Positions 37,210 to 46,357 of a stretch of 64,000 bases of DNA are shown here, one piece after another. The stretch's first letter is position 1; the number at the start of each line of letters is the position of its first letter. Position numbers and translations under genes: made by a program. Source of the stretch: Streptomyces zingiberis (GTDB lineage Bacteria; Actinomycetota; Actinomycetes; Streptomycetales; Streptomycetaceae); assembly GCF_012034935.1 (NCBI RefSeq), contig NZ_JAATEN010000001.1, forward strand, positions 372,001-436,000, read 5' to 3'. The notes beneath the pieces are model-generated. The model was given only the letters and a program-made list of their open reading frames with translations. It made no database searches and was not told the DNA's origin.

Positions 37210-38934
37210 TTACTCCGCGCCGCCGAAGCGCTCGCGGTAGCCGGCCAGGTCGTCCTCGGTGATCTTCGCGAAGAGGACCGGGGGGACGGTGAAGGCGGTG
37301 CCGGCCGGGACGGAGGCCAGGGCCGCGGCCTCCTCGGCCGTGACCCAGGCGGCGGTGTCGTCCGCCAGGGCGAACGCGGCCCGCATGGCCCTGGCCGAGG
37401 CCGGGATGAACGGCTCGGAGACGACCGCGTAGAGGTGGATCAGGTTCATCGCCGTACGGAGGGTGAGCGCCGCCGCCTCCGGGTCGGTCTTGATCTCCAG
37501 CCAGGGGGCCTTCTCCTCCAGGTAGGAGTTGCCCGCGCTCCACAGGGCGCGCAGCGCCTGCGCCGCCTTGCGGAACCGGAGGGCGTCCAGGTGCCCCTCG
37601 TACTCCGCGAGCAGACCCGCGATCTCCTCGCCCAGCCGCCGCTCGGCCTCGCCGGGCTCCGCACCGGCCGGGACGGTGTCCCCGAAGCGCTTGCGGGAGA
37701 AGGAGAGCACCCGGTTGACGAAGTTGCCGAGGGTGTCGGCCAGGTCCTTGTTGACCACCGAGGTGAACAGCTCCCAGGAGAAGGAGGTGTCGTCCGACTC
37801 CGGGGCGTTCGCCATCAGGAAGTAGCGCCAGTAGTCGGCGGGCAGGATCTCCAGGGCCGCGTCGGTGAAGACGCCGCGCCGCTGCGAGGTGGAGAACTTG
37901 CCGCCGTAGTACGTCAGCCAGCTGAACGCCTTGACGAAGTCGACCTTCTTCCACGGCTCGCGGGTGGCGAGCTGGGTGGCCGGGAACATCACCGTGTGGA
38001 ACGGGACGTTGTCCTTGGCCATGAACTCGGTGTAGCGGACGTTCTCCGCGCCGGCCCCCTCGTACCACCAGGACTTCCAGTCCCGGATCTCGCCCGCCGG
38101 GGCCGCGTCCGCCCACTCCTTCGTGGCGCCGATGTACTCGATCGGGGCGTCGAACCAGACGTAGAAGACCTTGCCCTCGGCGGCCAGCTCCGGCCAGGTG
38201 TCGGCCGGTACGGGGACGCCCCAGTCCAGGTCCCGGGTGATCGCGCGGTCGTGCAGCCCTTCGGTGAGCCACTTGCGGGCGATGGAGGAGGCGAGCGTCG
38301 GCCACTCGTCACCGGTGGCGTCGATCCACGCCGCCACCTCGCCGGCCAGCTTGGACTGGAGCAGGAAGAGGTGGGTGGTCTCCCGGATCTCCAGCTCGGC
38401 GCTGCCGCTGATCGCCGAGCGGGGTTCGAGGAGGTCGGTGGGGTCCAGCACCCGGGTGCAGTTCTCGCACTGGTCGCCGCGCGCCCGGTCGTAGCCGCAG
38501 TGCGGGCAGGTGCCGACGATGTAGCGGTCGGGCAGGAAGCGGCCGTCGGCGACGGAGAACACCTGGCGGATCGCGCGCTCCTCGATGAAGCCGTTCTCCT
38601 TCAGCCGGCGCGCGAAGTGCTGGGTGATCTCGATGTTCTGCTGCGAGGAGCTGCGGCCGAAGTAGTCGAACTCCAGCCCGAAGCCGTCGTAGATCGCCTT
38701 CTGGGCGTCGTGCTGCCCGGCGCAGAAGGTGTCCACCGGCAGGCCGGCCTCCTTCGCCGCCAGCTCGGCCGGGGTGCCGTGCTCGTCGGTGGCGCAGATG
38801 TAGAGCACCTCGTGGCCCCGCTGCCGCAGGTAGCGCGCGTAGACGTCGGCCGGGAGCATGGACCCCACCATGTTGCCCAGGTGCTTGATCCCGTTGATGT
38901 ACGGAAGGGCGCTGGTGATGAGGTGTCGAGCCAT
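37210..38934 (-). CDS. metG: Methionyl-tRNA synthetase
   Basis: 574-residue class I synthetase. The HIGH-type motif lies in [14 protein letters not shown] zinc knuckle is seen in [18 protein letters not shown]. Tryptophan-rich active-site strands include [20 protein letters not shown]. The KMSKS position reads KFSTS ([11 protein letters not shown]), a variant known in the archaeal-like MetRS branch found in actinobacteria. The helical anticodon domain begins around [20 protein letters not shown]. There is no C-terminal tRNA-binding (EMAP-like) domain, consistent with monomeric forms. The ATG has GGGAGC 8 nt upstream. Confidence 0.96.
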   Translation of the reverse strand: MARHLITSALPYINGIKHLGNMVGSMLPADVYARYLRQRGHEVLYICATDEHGTPAELAAKEAGLPVDTFCAGQHDAQKAIYDGFGLEFDYFGRSSSQQNIEITQHFARRLKENGFIEERAIRQVFSVADGRFLPDRYIVGTCPHCGYDRARGDQCENCTRVLDPTDLLEPRSAISGSAELEIRETTHLFLLQSKLAGEVAAWIDATGDEWPTLASSIARKWLTEGLHDRAITRDLDWGVPVPADTWPELAAEGKVFYVWFDAPIEYIGATKEWADAAPAGEIRDWKSWWYEGAGAENVRYTEFMAKDNVPFHTVMFPATQLATREPWKKVDFVKAFSWLTYYGGKFSTSQRRGVFTDAALEILPADYWRYFLMANAPESDDTSFSWELFTSVVNKDLADTLGNFVNRVLSFSRKRFGDTVPAGAEPGEAERRLGEEIAGLLAEYEGHLDALRFRKAAQALRALWSAGNSYLEEKAPWLEIKTDPEAAALTLRTAMNLIHLYAVVSEPFIPASARAMRAAFALADDTAAWVTAEEAAALASVPAGTAFTVPPVLFAKITEDDLAGYRERFGGAE

Positions 38935-39384
38935 TGCGGCTGCTCCCGGGTCGCAGGTGGATGCGCGCAGTGATGACGGTGCTGCGGGCCGCTCAATATC
39001 GTATCGGAGCCGCCGGCGCCACCCGCCCGTCATATCGGTGGGCGGACGGCACAACCGACGGCATGCGGACCGGATACCGACCGGACGCCGACCGGACACC
39101 GGCGGGGAACGTGTGCGGGCGGCGGGTCGTGGGGAGGACACGGGGACGGCCGCGGGATCCCCGCGGTGAGGTACGGGCGGCCCGGAGGCCGTCCCCGGCC
39201 CGGTCACCGGGGGTGGACGGAGCTTCCGGGGTGGACGGTGACGGAAGCCGCCGTTCTCATCCGGCACCCCGGGCGGCCGGAACGTTGCCGGAACCGCGCA
39301 ATGTGCACCACGGGATCCGCTGCGAGGATGCGGGAACACACGGGAACGACGGGGGGCCCGGGTGGCACGGGAGGTGAGAGCCGG
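38935..39384. promoter_or_regulatory. Divergent promoter region of metG and the NfeD-like gene
   Basis: 450 bp. The stretch at 38985-39050 (CTCAATATCGTATCGG) is less GC-rich, and reversed it offers TACGAT/GATATT-like -10 elements for metG. No T-box or other leader was recognised. GGGAGGTGAGAG before 39385 is the ribosome site of the plus-strand gene. Confidence 0.45.
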
Positions 39385-39882
39385 ATGGCATGGTTTCTGG
39401 GACTCGGCAGCGCCGGGCTGGTGCTGCTGGTCCTCGCGCTGATCTTCGACGGGGTGCTGGACGGCCTGCTGGACGGGGCGTTCGGCGGCGCGGTCTCGCT
39501 TCCCGCCCTGGCCGGCTTCGTCTCGATGCTCGGCTTCGGCGGAGCCATCACCCTGGGCATCACCGGTGCCGGCCCCGTGGTGGCGACCCTCGCCGGCACG
39601 GTGGCCGGGGTGGTCACGGCCTGGCTCGTGGTGCGGCTGAGCCGGTTCCTGATGCGGGACGGCGCGGCGCCGGCACCGCGCTCCGCGGATCTCGTCGGGC
39701 TCGCGGGGCCGGTGGTGACACCGATCCCGGCGGGCGGCTACGGGGAGGTCATGCTCCGCGCCGGCGGGCAGCCCCGGAAGTACGCGGCGCGCAGTGAGGC
39801 GCCGCAGCCGCTCGGCGGGGAGGTCTGGGTGACCGCCACCCTGTCCGCCACGGCGGTCGAGGTGCGCGCCGTCGAACGCTGA
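39385..39882 (+). CDS. NfeD-like membrane protein
   Basis: 165 residues. Three hydrophobic segments ([55 protein letters not shown]) are followed by a cytosolic C-terminal OB-fold: [23 protein letters not shown] and [22 protein letters not shown]. That is the short NfeD/NfeD1b layout, which usually accompanies a flotillin gene and is thought to act with it in membrane microdomains. A flotillin gene follows 409 bp downstream on the same strand, supporting the assignment. Confidence 0.8.
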   Translation: MAWFLGLGSAGLVLLVLALIFDGVLDGLLDGAFGGAVSLPALAGFVSMLGFGGAITLGITGAGPVVATLAGTVAGVVTAWLVVRLSRFLMRDGAAPAPRSADLVGLAGPVVTPIPAGGYGEVMLRAGGQPRKYAARSEAPQPLGGEVWVTATLSATAVEVRAVER

Positions 39883-40096
39883 GCGCCCGCCGGGGGCAGC
39901 CGGAGCCTGCCGGAGCCTCCGGTGGGGGAGCCGCCGGGGCCGGACCGGCGGGGGGCCGTACGCGGTGAGCCGCGTCACCGGGGCTCGTGGCGGCCCGGCC
40001 GCCGCGGGGCGGCGCCGCTCCGTACGGCCGCCCGGAGGGCGGTCCTCCCGGCGGGGCCTCGTCCCGGGCGTCCGGCCCGGGGCGCGGTACCGCGCC

Positions 40097-40180
40097 GTTC
40101 CCGTGCCGCGCGGAACCAGTTCCCGTGCCACGGGGGTCCCGGTTCCGTGCCACGGGGGGTCCCGGTTCCGTGCCGGGACA
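40097..40180. repeat. Four imperfect 22-23 bp repeats (GTTCC(C)GTGCC...)
   Basis: Units start at 40097, 40119, 40142 and 40165; the middle two are nearly identical (GTTCC(C)GTGCCACGGGG then GGTCCCG). They contain partial inverted symmetry and lie between the NfeD-like and flotillin genes. Promoter or slippage function is unknown. Confidence 0.8.
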
Positions 40181-40291
40181 CCGTCCGGGCGCCGCCGGTT
40201 CGTCACTCCGCGGGGGATGGGCGAACGGTCGCGGCGGCCCGGAATGTCATCGAGAAGCTGAGTTCTCACCAGTCCGCAGAGAGGCAGAAAC

Positions 40292-41863
40292 ATGAGCCCT
40301 GTGCTCTTCGCCGTCATCGGCGTCGCCGTACTCCTCGTCCTCCTGGGCGTCGTCGTCGTCTCGCGCTACAAGGTGGCCGGGCCGAACGAGGCGTTCATCG
40401 TCACCGGGCGCCGGGGGAAGAAGTCCGTGGACGCGGTGACCAGCCGCGTCAGCTATGACACCAGTGGCCAGAAGGTGGTCGTGGGCGGCGGCGTCTTCGT
40501 CGTGCCCTTCGTCCAGCAGCGGCATGTGATGGACCTGTCGAGCCGGCACATCCCGGTGGCCGTCCGGGGCGCGGTGACGCTGCGCGGCGTCAAGGTGGAC
40601 CTGGACGGGGTGGCCATCGTCAAGGTCGGTGGTGACGAGGACGCGATCCGCGCCGCCGCCCAGCGCTTCCTCCAGCAGCAGGACGGGGTCGTCGGCTTCA
40701 CCCAGGAAGTGCTCTCCGGCGCGCTGCGCTCCATCGTCGGCCGGATGTCCGTGGAGGACGTCATCCGGGATCGCGCCGCGTTCGCCGGGCAGGTCGCGGA
40801 GGAGGCCGAGGCCAGCCTCTCCGGGCAGGGGCTCGTCCTGGACACCTTCCAGATCCAGGACATCTCCGCCGAGGGCAGCTACCTCCAGGACCTCGGGCGC
40901 CCGGAGGCCGCCCGCGCCCGGCAGGAGGCCGACACCGCCGAGGCCGACGCCCGCCGCATCGCCGAGCAGGCGCGGCTGCGCGCCGAGGAGGAGATCGCCG
41001 TCGCCCAGCGGGTGCTGGCGCTGCGACAGGCGGAGATCCAGGCGGAGACGGACGCCGCGGCCGCCCGGGCCGCCGCCGCCGGCCCGCTGGCGGAGGCCGC
41101 GCGCCAGCAGGAGGTGCTGAGCGAGCAGGAGAAGGTCGCCGAGCGGCAGGCCGCGCTCAAGGACCGGCAGCTCGACACCGAGGTCCGCAAGCCGGCCGAC
41201 GCCGCCCGCTACGAGGCCGAACAGCGCGCCGAGGCGGACCGCGTGGCCCGGGTGAAGCGCGCCGAGGCCCAGGCCGAGGAGTCCCGCCTGACCGGTGAGG
41301 GCGAGAAGCAGCGGCGGGCGGCGCTCGCCGAGGCGCAGGCGACCGAGTCCCGGCTCACGGGTGAGGGCGAGCGCCAGCGGCGTGCCGCGCTCGCCGAGGC
41401 CGTGCGGCTGGAGGGCGAGGCGGAGGCCTCGGCGGTCGCGGCGCACGGCGAGGCCGAGGCCGAGGCCATGCGGAAGAAGGCCGACGCCTTCGAGCGGTAC
41501 GGCGACGCCGCCGTGCTCCAGATGCTCGTCGAGGTGCTGCCGCAGGTCGTGGGGAAGGCGGCGGAGCCGATGGCGGCGATCGACAAGCTGACCGTCATCT
41601 CCACCGACGGCGCCGGGAAGCTGCCGCGCACGGTGGCCGACAACGTCGCCCAGGGCATGGAACTGCTCGGTTCCACCACCGGGATCGACCTGCCGTCGCT
41701 GCTCTCCCGGCTGGCCGGCGGCTCGATCACGGGCGGCACGGACGGGGCGGGTGGTGCGGGTGGCACCGGTGGCACCGGTGGCACGGACGGCTCCGGCGGT
41801 GCGGCGGACGGCCGGCGCAACGGTGCCGGGAGCGGCACCGAGCGGATCGAGGCCGCGGGCTGA
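40292..41863 (+). CDS. Flotillin family protein
   Basis: 523 residues. An N-terminal hairpin/anchor helix ([20 protein letters not shown]) precedes the SPFH domain ([17 protein letters not shown] to [15 protein letters not shown], about 30-205). A long charged coiled coil of Ala, Glu, Arg and Gln (about 210-400) includes two near-identical units SRLTGEGE(K/R)QRRAALAEA. The flotillin C-terminal part is [17 protein letters not shown], and the tail is Gly/Thr-rich. Flotillins scaffold functional membrane microdomains. The ATG has GAGAGG 7 nt upstream. It pairs functionally with the upstream NfeD-like protein. Confidence 0.93.
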   Translation: MSPVLFAVIGVAVLLVLLGVVVVSRYKVAGPNEAFIVTGRRGKKSVDAVTSRVSYDTSGQKVVVGGGVFVVPFVQQRHVMDLSSRHIPVAVRGAVTLRGVKVDLDGVAIVKVGGDEDAIRAAAQRFLQQQDGVVGFTQEVLSGALRSIVGRMSVEDVIRDRAAFAGQVAEEAEASLSGQGLVLDTFQIQDISAEGSYLQDLGRPEAARARQEADTAEADARRIAEQARLRAEEEIAVAQRVLALRQAEIQAETDAAAARAAAAGPLAEAARQQEVLSEQEKVAERQAALKDRQLDTEVRKPADAARYEAEQRAEADRVARVKRAEAQAEESRLTGEGEKQRRAALAEAQATESRLTGEGERQRRAALAEAVRLEGEAEASAVAAHGEAEAEAMRKKADAFERYGDAAVLQMLVEVLPQVVGKAAEPMAAIDKLTVISTDGAGKLPRTVADNVAQGMELLGSTTGIDLPSLLSRLAGGSITGGTDGAGGAGGTGGTGGTDGSGGAADGRRNGAGSGTERIEAAG

Positions 41864-41914
41864 CCGCACCGCTCCGCGGCGGGACCGCGGCGGGACCGCC
41901 GCCGGTCTGCCGAC

Positions 41915-41998
41915 GGGGGACGGTGAACGGGGGACGGTGAACGGGGGACGGTGAACGGGGGACGGTGAACGGGGGACGGTGAACGGGGGACGGTGAAC
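41915..41998. repeat. Six perfect copies of a 14-bp tandem repeat
   Basis: The unit GGGGGACGGTGAAC is repeated six times without variation from 41915 to 41998, directly before a terminator hairpin. Because copies are identical the array is recent or actively homogenised, and it is likely variable in number between strains. Confidence 0.95.
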
Positions 41999-42041
41999 GG
42001 GCGCGGCCCGGGCGGCTGGAGAGCCTGCCCGGGCCGCGCCC
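41999..42041. terminator. 15-bp hairpin between flotillin and the Lys/Ala-rich gene
   Basis: GGGCGCGGCCCGGGC (41999-42013) pairs perfectly with GCCCGGGCCGCGCCC (42027-42041); the loop has an inner GGCT/AGCC stem. The convergent layout implies bidirectional use. Confidence 0.88.
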
Positions 42042-42079
42042 GTCGTGTGCCCGCGTGTGCGGTGCGCGCCGTCCTCCGC

Positions 42080-43555
42080 TCAGACGGACTTGTCGCGCGG
42101 CGCGCTCCCCTCGGTGCCCGGTGCGTCGCCCGACGGGGAGGAGTCCTCGGCGGGCTTCTCCGGCGTGGCGGCCTTCTTGGCCGCCGTCTTCTTCGCCGTG
42201 GTCTTCTTCGTGGCGGTCTTCTTGGCGGTGCTCTTCTTCGCGGCGGTCTTCTTCGCGGCGGTGGTCTTCTTCTCCGCGGGCTCCGCCCCGGTGTCCTCGG
42301 CGGCCCCGGTGGTCTCGGTGGCCTCGGGAGCCTGGGTGGCGCCGGCTGCCGGGGCGGTCTCCGTGGGCCCGGCCGCTGCCTTCTTCGCGGTCGCCTTCTT
42401 CGTGGCGGCGGTCTTCGTGGCCGCTGCCTTCTTGGCGGCCGTCTTCTTGGCGGTGGCCTTCTTCGCCGTGGTCTTCTTCGCGGCGGTGGTCTTCTTCTCC
42501 GTGGCCTCCGCCCCGGTGTCCTCGGCGGCGTCGGCGGCCCCGGTGGCCTCGGTGGCGCCGGCTGCCGGGGCTGTCTCCGTTGGCTCGGCCGCTGCCTTCT
42601 TGGCTGCCGTCTTCTTCGTGGCGGCCTTCTTGGCGGTGGTCTTCTTCGCGGCCGTGGTCTTCTTCTCCGCGGTCTTCCTGGCGGCCGTCTTCTTGGCGGC
42701 CGTCTTCTTCTCCGGGGTCTTCTCGGCCGCCGTGTCCGCACCGCCGGCGTCCACCCGGTCCGTCTCGGTCGAGCCGGTGGTGCCGGTGGAGGCACCGGTG
42801 TCGGTGGCGTCGGCGGTGCCGGTGGGGCCCGAGCCGGAGCTGCGGAGTTCGGCCACCTCGGACCGTACGCCGGCCGTCGCGGCCCCCGTGTCGGCGGCGG
42901 CCTCGGCGGCCAGCGCGCCGGAGCCGTCGCCCTTCGCGTCCGTGCCCGCCTGCGCGGTGGCCTCCCTGACCTCGGCCTTGGCGTCCCGCACCGCCTCCGG
43001 CGGCGCGTCCCCGGACCACTCGGCGACCTGCTCCTTGAGCGCCTCCACCTCGGCGTGGGACTCGGCGCGCGCCTCGGCGGCGAGGTCGCGCCCGGGGGTG
43101 GGCGGCGTCACGGTGGCGTCGACCTCCTCGTGGCCGGCGGCCGGCTCGGGGACCGCCGTGAGGGAGAAGCCGTCCGCCTCCGATTTGGCCTGCTCCGCGG
43201 CCCGGTGGGCCTCGGCCGTGGCGTCGTCCTCCCCGGTGGGCCGTTCGCCGGCCGGGGTGGCCGCGGGGGAAGTGTCCCGCGTGGTGTCCTGGTGCGCGCC
43301 GTCCCGGGCGTTCTCCGAGGCGGCCGTCCGCTGCTCGGGAGGGCGGGGGGTGTGGTCGGCGGTCCGGCCGGCGGTCTCGTCGCCGGCCGTGCGGCGCTGT
43401 CCGGGAAGGGCGGCCTCCGCGGCGGCCTCCCCGGCCGCCTGGGCCTCCGCCGGCGTGCCGGTGCCGCTCTCCCCGCCACCGGCCGGGGGCGCAGGTTCCT
43501 CCCGGCCCGACCGGGACCGGCTGAACACATTCCGCAGGAGACTCCGAATGCCCAT
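42080..43555 (-). CDS. Histone-H1-like Lys/Ala/Thr-rich repeat protein
   Basis: 491 residues. The start MGIRSLLRNVFSRSRSGREE is basic. The first 250 residues are acidic and disordered, with a short coiled coil (ESHAEVEALKEQVAEW, EAVRDAKAEVREATAQAG). The C-terminal 210 residues consist of dozens of KKT(T/A)AKK-type units, as in histone H1 tails and the C-terminus of HupS-like proteins. These units form three blocks separated by two copies of a PTETAPAAGAT(E/Q)A spacer followed by EDTGAE. DNA or nucleic-acid binding by the Lys repeats is expected; the rest is unknown. No membrane segment is present. The stop lies 38 bp from the terminator hairpin. Confidence 0.8.
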   Translation of the reverse strand: MGIRSLLRNVFSRSRSGREEPAPPAGGGESGTGTPAEAQAAGEAAAEAALPGQRRTAGDETAGRTADHTPRPPEQRTAASENARDGAHQDTTRDTSPAATPAGERPTGEDDATAEAHRAAEQAKSEADGFSLTAVPEPAAGHEEVDATVTPPTPGRDLAAEARAESHAEVEALKEQVAEWSGDAPPEAVRDAKAEVREATAQAGTDAKGDGSGALAAEAAADTGAATAGVRSEVAELRSSGSGPTGTADATDTGASTGTTGSTETDRVDAGGADTAAEKTPEKKTAAKKTAARKTAEKKTTAAKKTTAKKAATKKTAAKKAAAEPTETAPAAGATEATGAADAAEDTGAEATEKKTTAAKKTTAKKATAKKTAAKKAAATKTAATKKATAKKAAAGPTETAPAAGATQAPEATETTGAAEDTGAEPAEKKTTAAKKTAAKKSTAKKTATKKTTAKKTAAKKAATPEKPAEDSSPSGDAPGTEGSAPRDKSV

Positions 43556-43639
43556 GGGAAGAAGCCCTTTACAAGTATCGGGTGTGAATGAACTGTCCGG
43601 CGTGGGGGATTCGTCCCTGGCCAGGACGGAGACACAAGG

Positions 43640-44005
43640 CTAGCCAGCCGGTGGCCGGGCCGGGACGGGCGGTCTCCGCGAAGGGCGGGGCGGCCGGCCC
43701 GCCGCGCGCCGTACCGGGGACGTACGGGCCAGGGGGACCGCCCGTTCGACCGGGATCGGGAGTTCGTCGGTCACGGTCGCTCCTCGCGCCTTCGCCGCGC
43801 TCCACCGCGCGGCGTCCCGGCCGAGCCGGCCCGGCCGGGCGTACGGCTCTGCGACAGCGTCCCAGAAGTCGACCCGGGTGGCGAGAACTTGACCATATCG
43901 ATCGGTTCCGCGACGGTCCGCGGGCCGCTTCCGGCGCCGCTCCGGCCGGTACCGGTCGTGCGGAAGGTCCCGTTCCGTACTCCACCGTGGTCGGCGCTCC
44001 TTCAT
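43640..44005 (-). CDS. Possible small hypothetical protein
   Basis: A 121-residue frame whose middle part (GQVLATRVDFWDAVAEPYAR, RDAARWSAAKARGATVTDEL, PIPVERAVPLAR) has balanced protein-like composition, unlike the Arg/Pro-rich shadows around it. No family was recognised, the ribosome site is poor and the C-terminus is low-complexity. It may start internally or be a decayed gene. It lies between the Lys-rich gene and phoX. Confidence 0.3.
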   Translation of the reverse strand: MKERRPRWSTERDLPHDRYRPERRRKRPADRRGTDRYGQVLATRVDFWDAVAEPYARPGRLGRDAARWSAAKARGATVTDELPIPVERAVPLARTSPVRRAAGRPPRPSRRPPVPARPPAG

Positions 44006-44124
44006 TCCCCGTTCACCGGGGAGTCGCTCCGGCGCGGGCGCGGGCGCCTACGTTCGACGCGCGGAGACTCCTGATCCGGCTGGTTCCCCGGCCCGGGCCA
44101 GGAACACGGACGGAGGAGGAACAC

Positions 44125-46209
44125 GTGCGGAGAATGCTGCCGCTGATCGGCTCGCACCCGGGTGGACGGTCGGCGATGACCTGCCGCTACCGCTGTGGGG
44201 ACGCCTGTTTCCACGAGGCGCCCAACACCAGCTCGAACGCCTATGCCGGTGATGTCATCGCCGAGGCCCTGTCCCGCCGGTCCGTGCTGCGGGCCGGCAC
44301 GGTCGTCACCCTCACCTCGGCGGCCGGCGCCGCCGGGCTCACGAACGCCCAGGGCGCCGGGGCGGCGGTTCCGGCCGCGTCCGCGGCAACGCCGGCGGCC
44401 GGTTCCGGACACCCCGGCGCGGCGGCGCGCGGGCTCCGCTTCACCCCCGTCGCGCCGAACACCACGGACGCCGTGACCATCCCGCGGGGATACGAGCAGC
44501 AGGTGGTGATCCGCTGGGGTGAACCGATCCTGCGCGGCGCCCCGGACTTCGACCCCGCACGGCAGTCCGCCCGCGCCCAGGCCGGGCAGTTCGGGTACAA
44601 CAACGACTTCCTCACCCTGCTGCCCCTCCCCGGGGAGCGGGGCCACCGGCTCCTGGTCGCCAACCACGAGTACACCGACGAAGAGCTGATGTTCGCCGGT
44701 TACGACCCGGAACGGCCGACCCGCGAGCAGGTCGAGATCGCCTGGGCCGCGCACGGCATGTCGGTGGTCGTGGTGGCGGAGGAGCGGCGCGGCGGCGCCC
44801 TCACCCCCGTCCGGCGGCACCGGCTCAACCGCCGGATCACCGCGACGACGCCGTTCCGCCTCACCGGCCCGGCCGCGGGCGGGAAGCTGCTGCGCACCAG
44901 CGCGGACCCCCGCGGCACGGAGGTGCTCGGGACGCTCAACAACTGCGCGGGCGGCACGACCCCGTGGGGCACCGTGCTCTCCGGCGAGGAGAATGTCAAC
45001 CAGTACTTCGGCAACGCCGAGCGGGTCACCGACCCCCGCACCGCCGCCGGGCTGAAGCGCTACGGCTTCGCCGGGGGCCCCAGCGAGCGCCGGTGGGAGG
45101 AGTTCGACCACCGGTTCGACCTGGCCCGGGAGCCCCAGGAGGCGCACCGCTTCGGCTGGGTGGTGGAGATCGACCCGCACGACCCGGACTCCGTGCCCCG
45201 CAAGCGCACCGCGCTGGGCCGGTTCAAGCACGAGGCGGCGCAGCCCCGGCTCACCCGCGACGGCCGTCCCGTGGTCTACATGGGTGACGACGAACGCTTC
45301 GACTACTTCTACAAGTTCGTCTCCGGCCGCCGGATGGCGCGCGGCTCGGGCCGGGCCGCCCGCGAGCACAACCTCACCCTGCTCGACCACGGCGCCCTGT
45401 ACGTCGCCCGGCTCACCGGCGACAGCCCCCGGGACCAGATCGACGGCAGCGGAACCCTGCCCCGGGACGGCGAGTTCGACGGCTCCGGTGAGTGGATCAA
45501 GCTCGCCGAGGGGGACACCTCCTACGTCGAGGGCATGACCGCCGAGGAGGTCTACGTCTTCACCCGGCTCGCCGCCGACAAGGTGGGTGCCACCAAGATG
45601 GACCGCCCCGAGGACGTCGAGCCCAGCCCGCGCACCGGCCGCGTCTACATGGCGCTGACGAACAACAAGGACCGCGGCGCGGCCGGCAAGGCCGGTCCGG
45701 ACGAGGCCAACCCGCGCAACGGCAACAAGCACGGCCACGTGCTGGAGCTGGCCGAACACCGCGACGACCCGGCGGCCCGCGCCTTCTCCTGGCGCCTCTT
45801 CCTGGTCTGCGGCGATCCGGAGCAGCCGGACACCTACTTCGCCGGCTTCCCCAAGGAGCAGGTCTCCCCCATCTCCTGCCCCGACAACGTCGCCTTCGAC
45901 CCGCACGGCAACCTGTGGATCTCCACCGACGGCAACGCCCTGGGCAGCCACGACGGGCTGTTCGGGGTGGCCACACAGGGCCGGTACGAGGGCCAGGTGC
46001 GGCAGTTCCTGACGGTGCCCACCGGCGCCGAGACCTGCGGCCCCGTGGTGGAGGAGCGCCGGGTGCTGGTCTGTGTGCAGCACCCGGGCGAGGTGGACGG
46101 CGCGACCTTCGAGCGGCCCGCGTCCACCTGGCCCGACGGCCCGGGACGGGTGGTCCGCCCGGCGGTGGTCTGCGTCTGGCGCGCGGACGGGGGCGCGATC
46201 GGGGTCTGA
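44125..46209 (+). CDS. phoX: PhoX-type alkaline phosphatase family protein (DUF839)
   Basis: 694 residues. Like PhoX proteins it begins with about 45 soluble residues including a Cys-rich TCRYRCGDACFHE, followed by a Tat signal with twin Arg51-52 (LSRRSVLRAG) and a hydrophobic stretch. It should therefore be exported folded with its metals. The catalytic beta-propeller shows NNDFLTLLPL, LVANHEYTDEELMF, LNNCAGGTTPWGTVLSGEENVNQYFGN, DDERFDYFYKFVSG and PEDVEPSPRTGRVYMALTNN. GTG 44125 is selected because GGAGGAGG precedes it. The C-terminal codons form the first unit of a 20-bp tandem repeat spanning the stop. No PHO box was recognised with confidence upstream. Confidence 0.9.
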   Translation: MRRMLPLIGSHPGGRSAMTCRYRCGDACFHEAPNTSSNAYAGDVIAEALSRRSVLRAGTVVTLTSAAGAAGLTNAQGAGAAVPAASAATPAAGSGHPGAAARGLRFTPVAPNTTDAVTIPRGYEQQVVIRWGEPILRGAPDFDPARQSARAQAGQFGYNNDFLTLLPLPGERGHRLLVANHEYTDEELMFAGYDPERPTREQVEIAWAAHGMSVVVVAEERRGGALTPVRRHRLNRRITATTPFRLTGPAAGGKLLRTSADPRGTEVLGTLNNCAGGTTPWGTVLSGEENVNQYFGNAERVTDPRTAAGLKRYGFAGGPSERRWEEFDHRFDLAREPQEAHRFGWVVEIDPHDPDSVPRKRTALGRFKHEAAQPRLTRDGRPVVYMGDDERFDYFYKFVSGRRMARGSGRAAREHNLTLLDHGALYVARLTGDSPRDQIDGSGTLPRDGEFDGSGEWIKLAEGDTSYVEGMTAEEVYVFTRLAADKVGATKMDRPEDVEPSPRTGRVYMALTNNKDRGAAGKAGPDEANPRNGNKHGHVLELAEHRDDPAARAFSWRLFLVCGDPEQPDTYFAGFPKEQVSPISCPDNVAFDPHGNLWISTDGNALGSHDGLFGVATQGRYEGQVRQFLTVPTGAETCGPVVEERRVLVCVQHPGEVDGATFERPASTWPDGPGRVVRPAVVCVWRADGGAIGV

Positions 46210-46260
46210 GGCCCGCGATCGGGGCCTGAGGCCCGGGGGCGGGGGCCTGAGGCCCGGGGG
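46191..46260. repeat. 20-bp tandem repeat across the phoX stop codon
   Basis: Units begin at 46191, 46211, 46231 and 46252; each has the form GCCCGCGATCGGGGCCTGAG with drift, so the gene's own TGA is repeated twice more downstream. Confidence 0.85.
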
Positions 46261-46342
46261 CCCCGTCCCGGTGCCCGGGGCTCCGGGAGCCGCGCCCCGG
46301 CCCCTCCCCGCGGCTCCAGGGCCCGGGCACCGGGACGGGGCC
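46259..46342. terminator. Long two-part hairpin between phoX and the LigD-type gene
   Basis: 46259-46279 pairs with 46322-46342 (21 bp, perfect), and an inner GGAGCCGCG (46286-46294) pairs with CGCGGCTCC (46309-46317). It lies between convergent genes and is the longest hairpin in the window together with the one at 15688. Confidence 0.88.
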
Positions 46343-46357
46343 GCCCCGCGCGCCGCG

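Noticed and set aside
41915..41998. CRISPR-like array
   Set aside because: Units are 14 bp in direct tandem with no spacers; no cas genes are present.
43588..44124. N-terminal extension of phoX
   Set aside because: The extra residues are low-complexity; the GTG at 44125 has an excellent GGAGGAGG site and leaves the normal PhoX N-terminus before the Tat signal.
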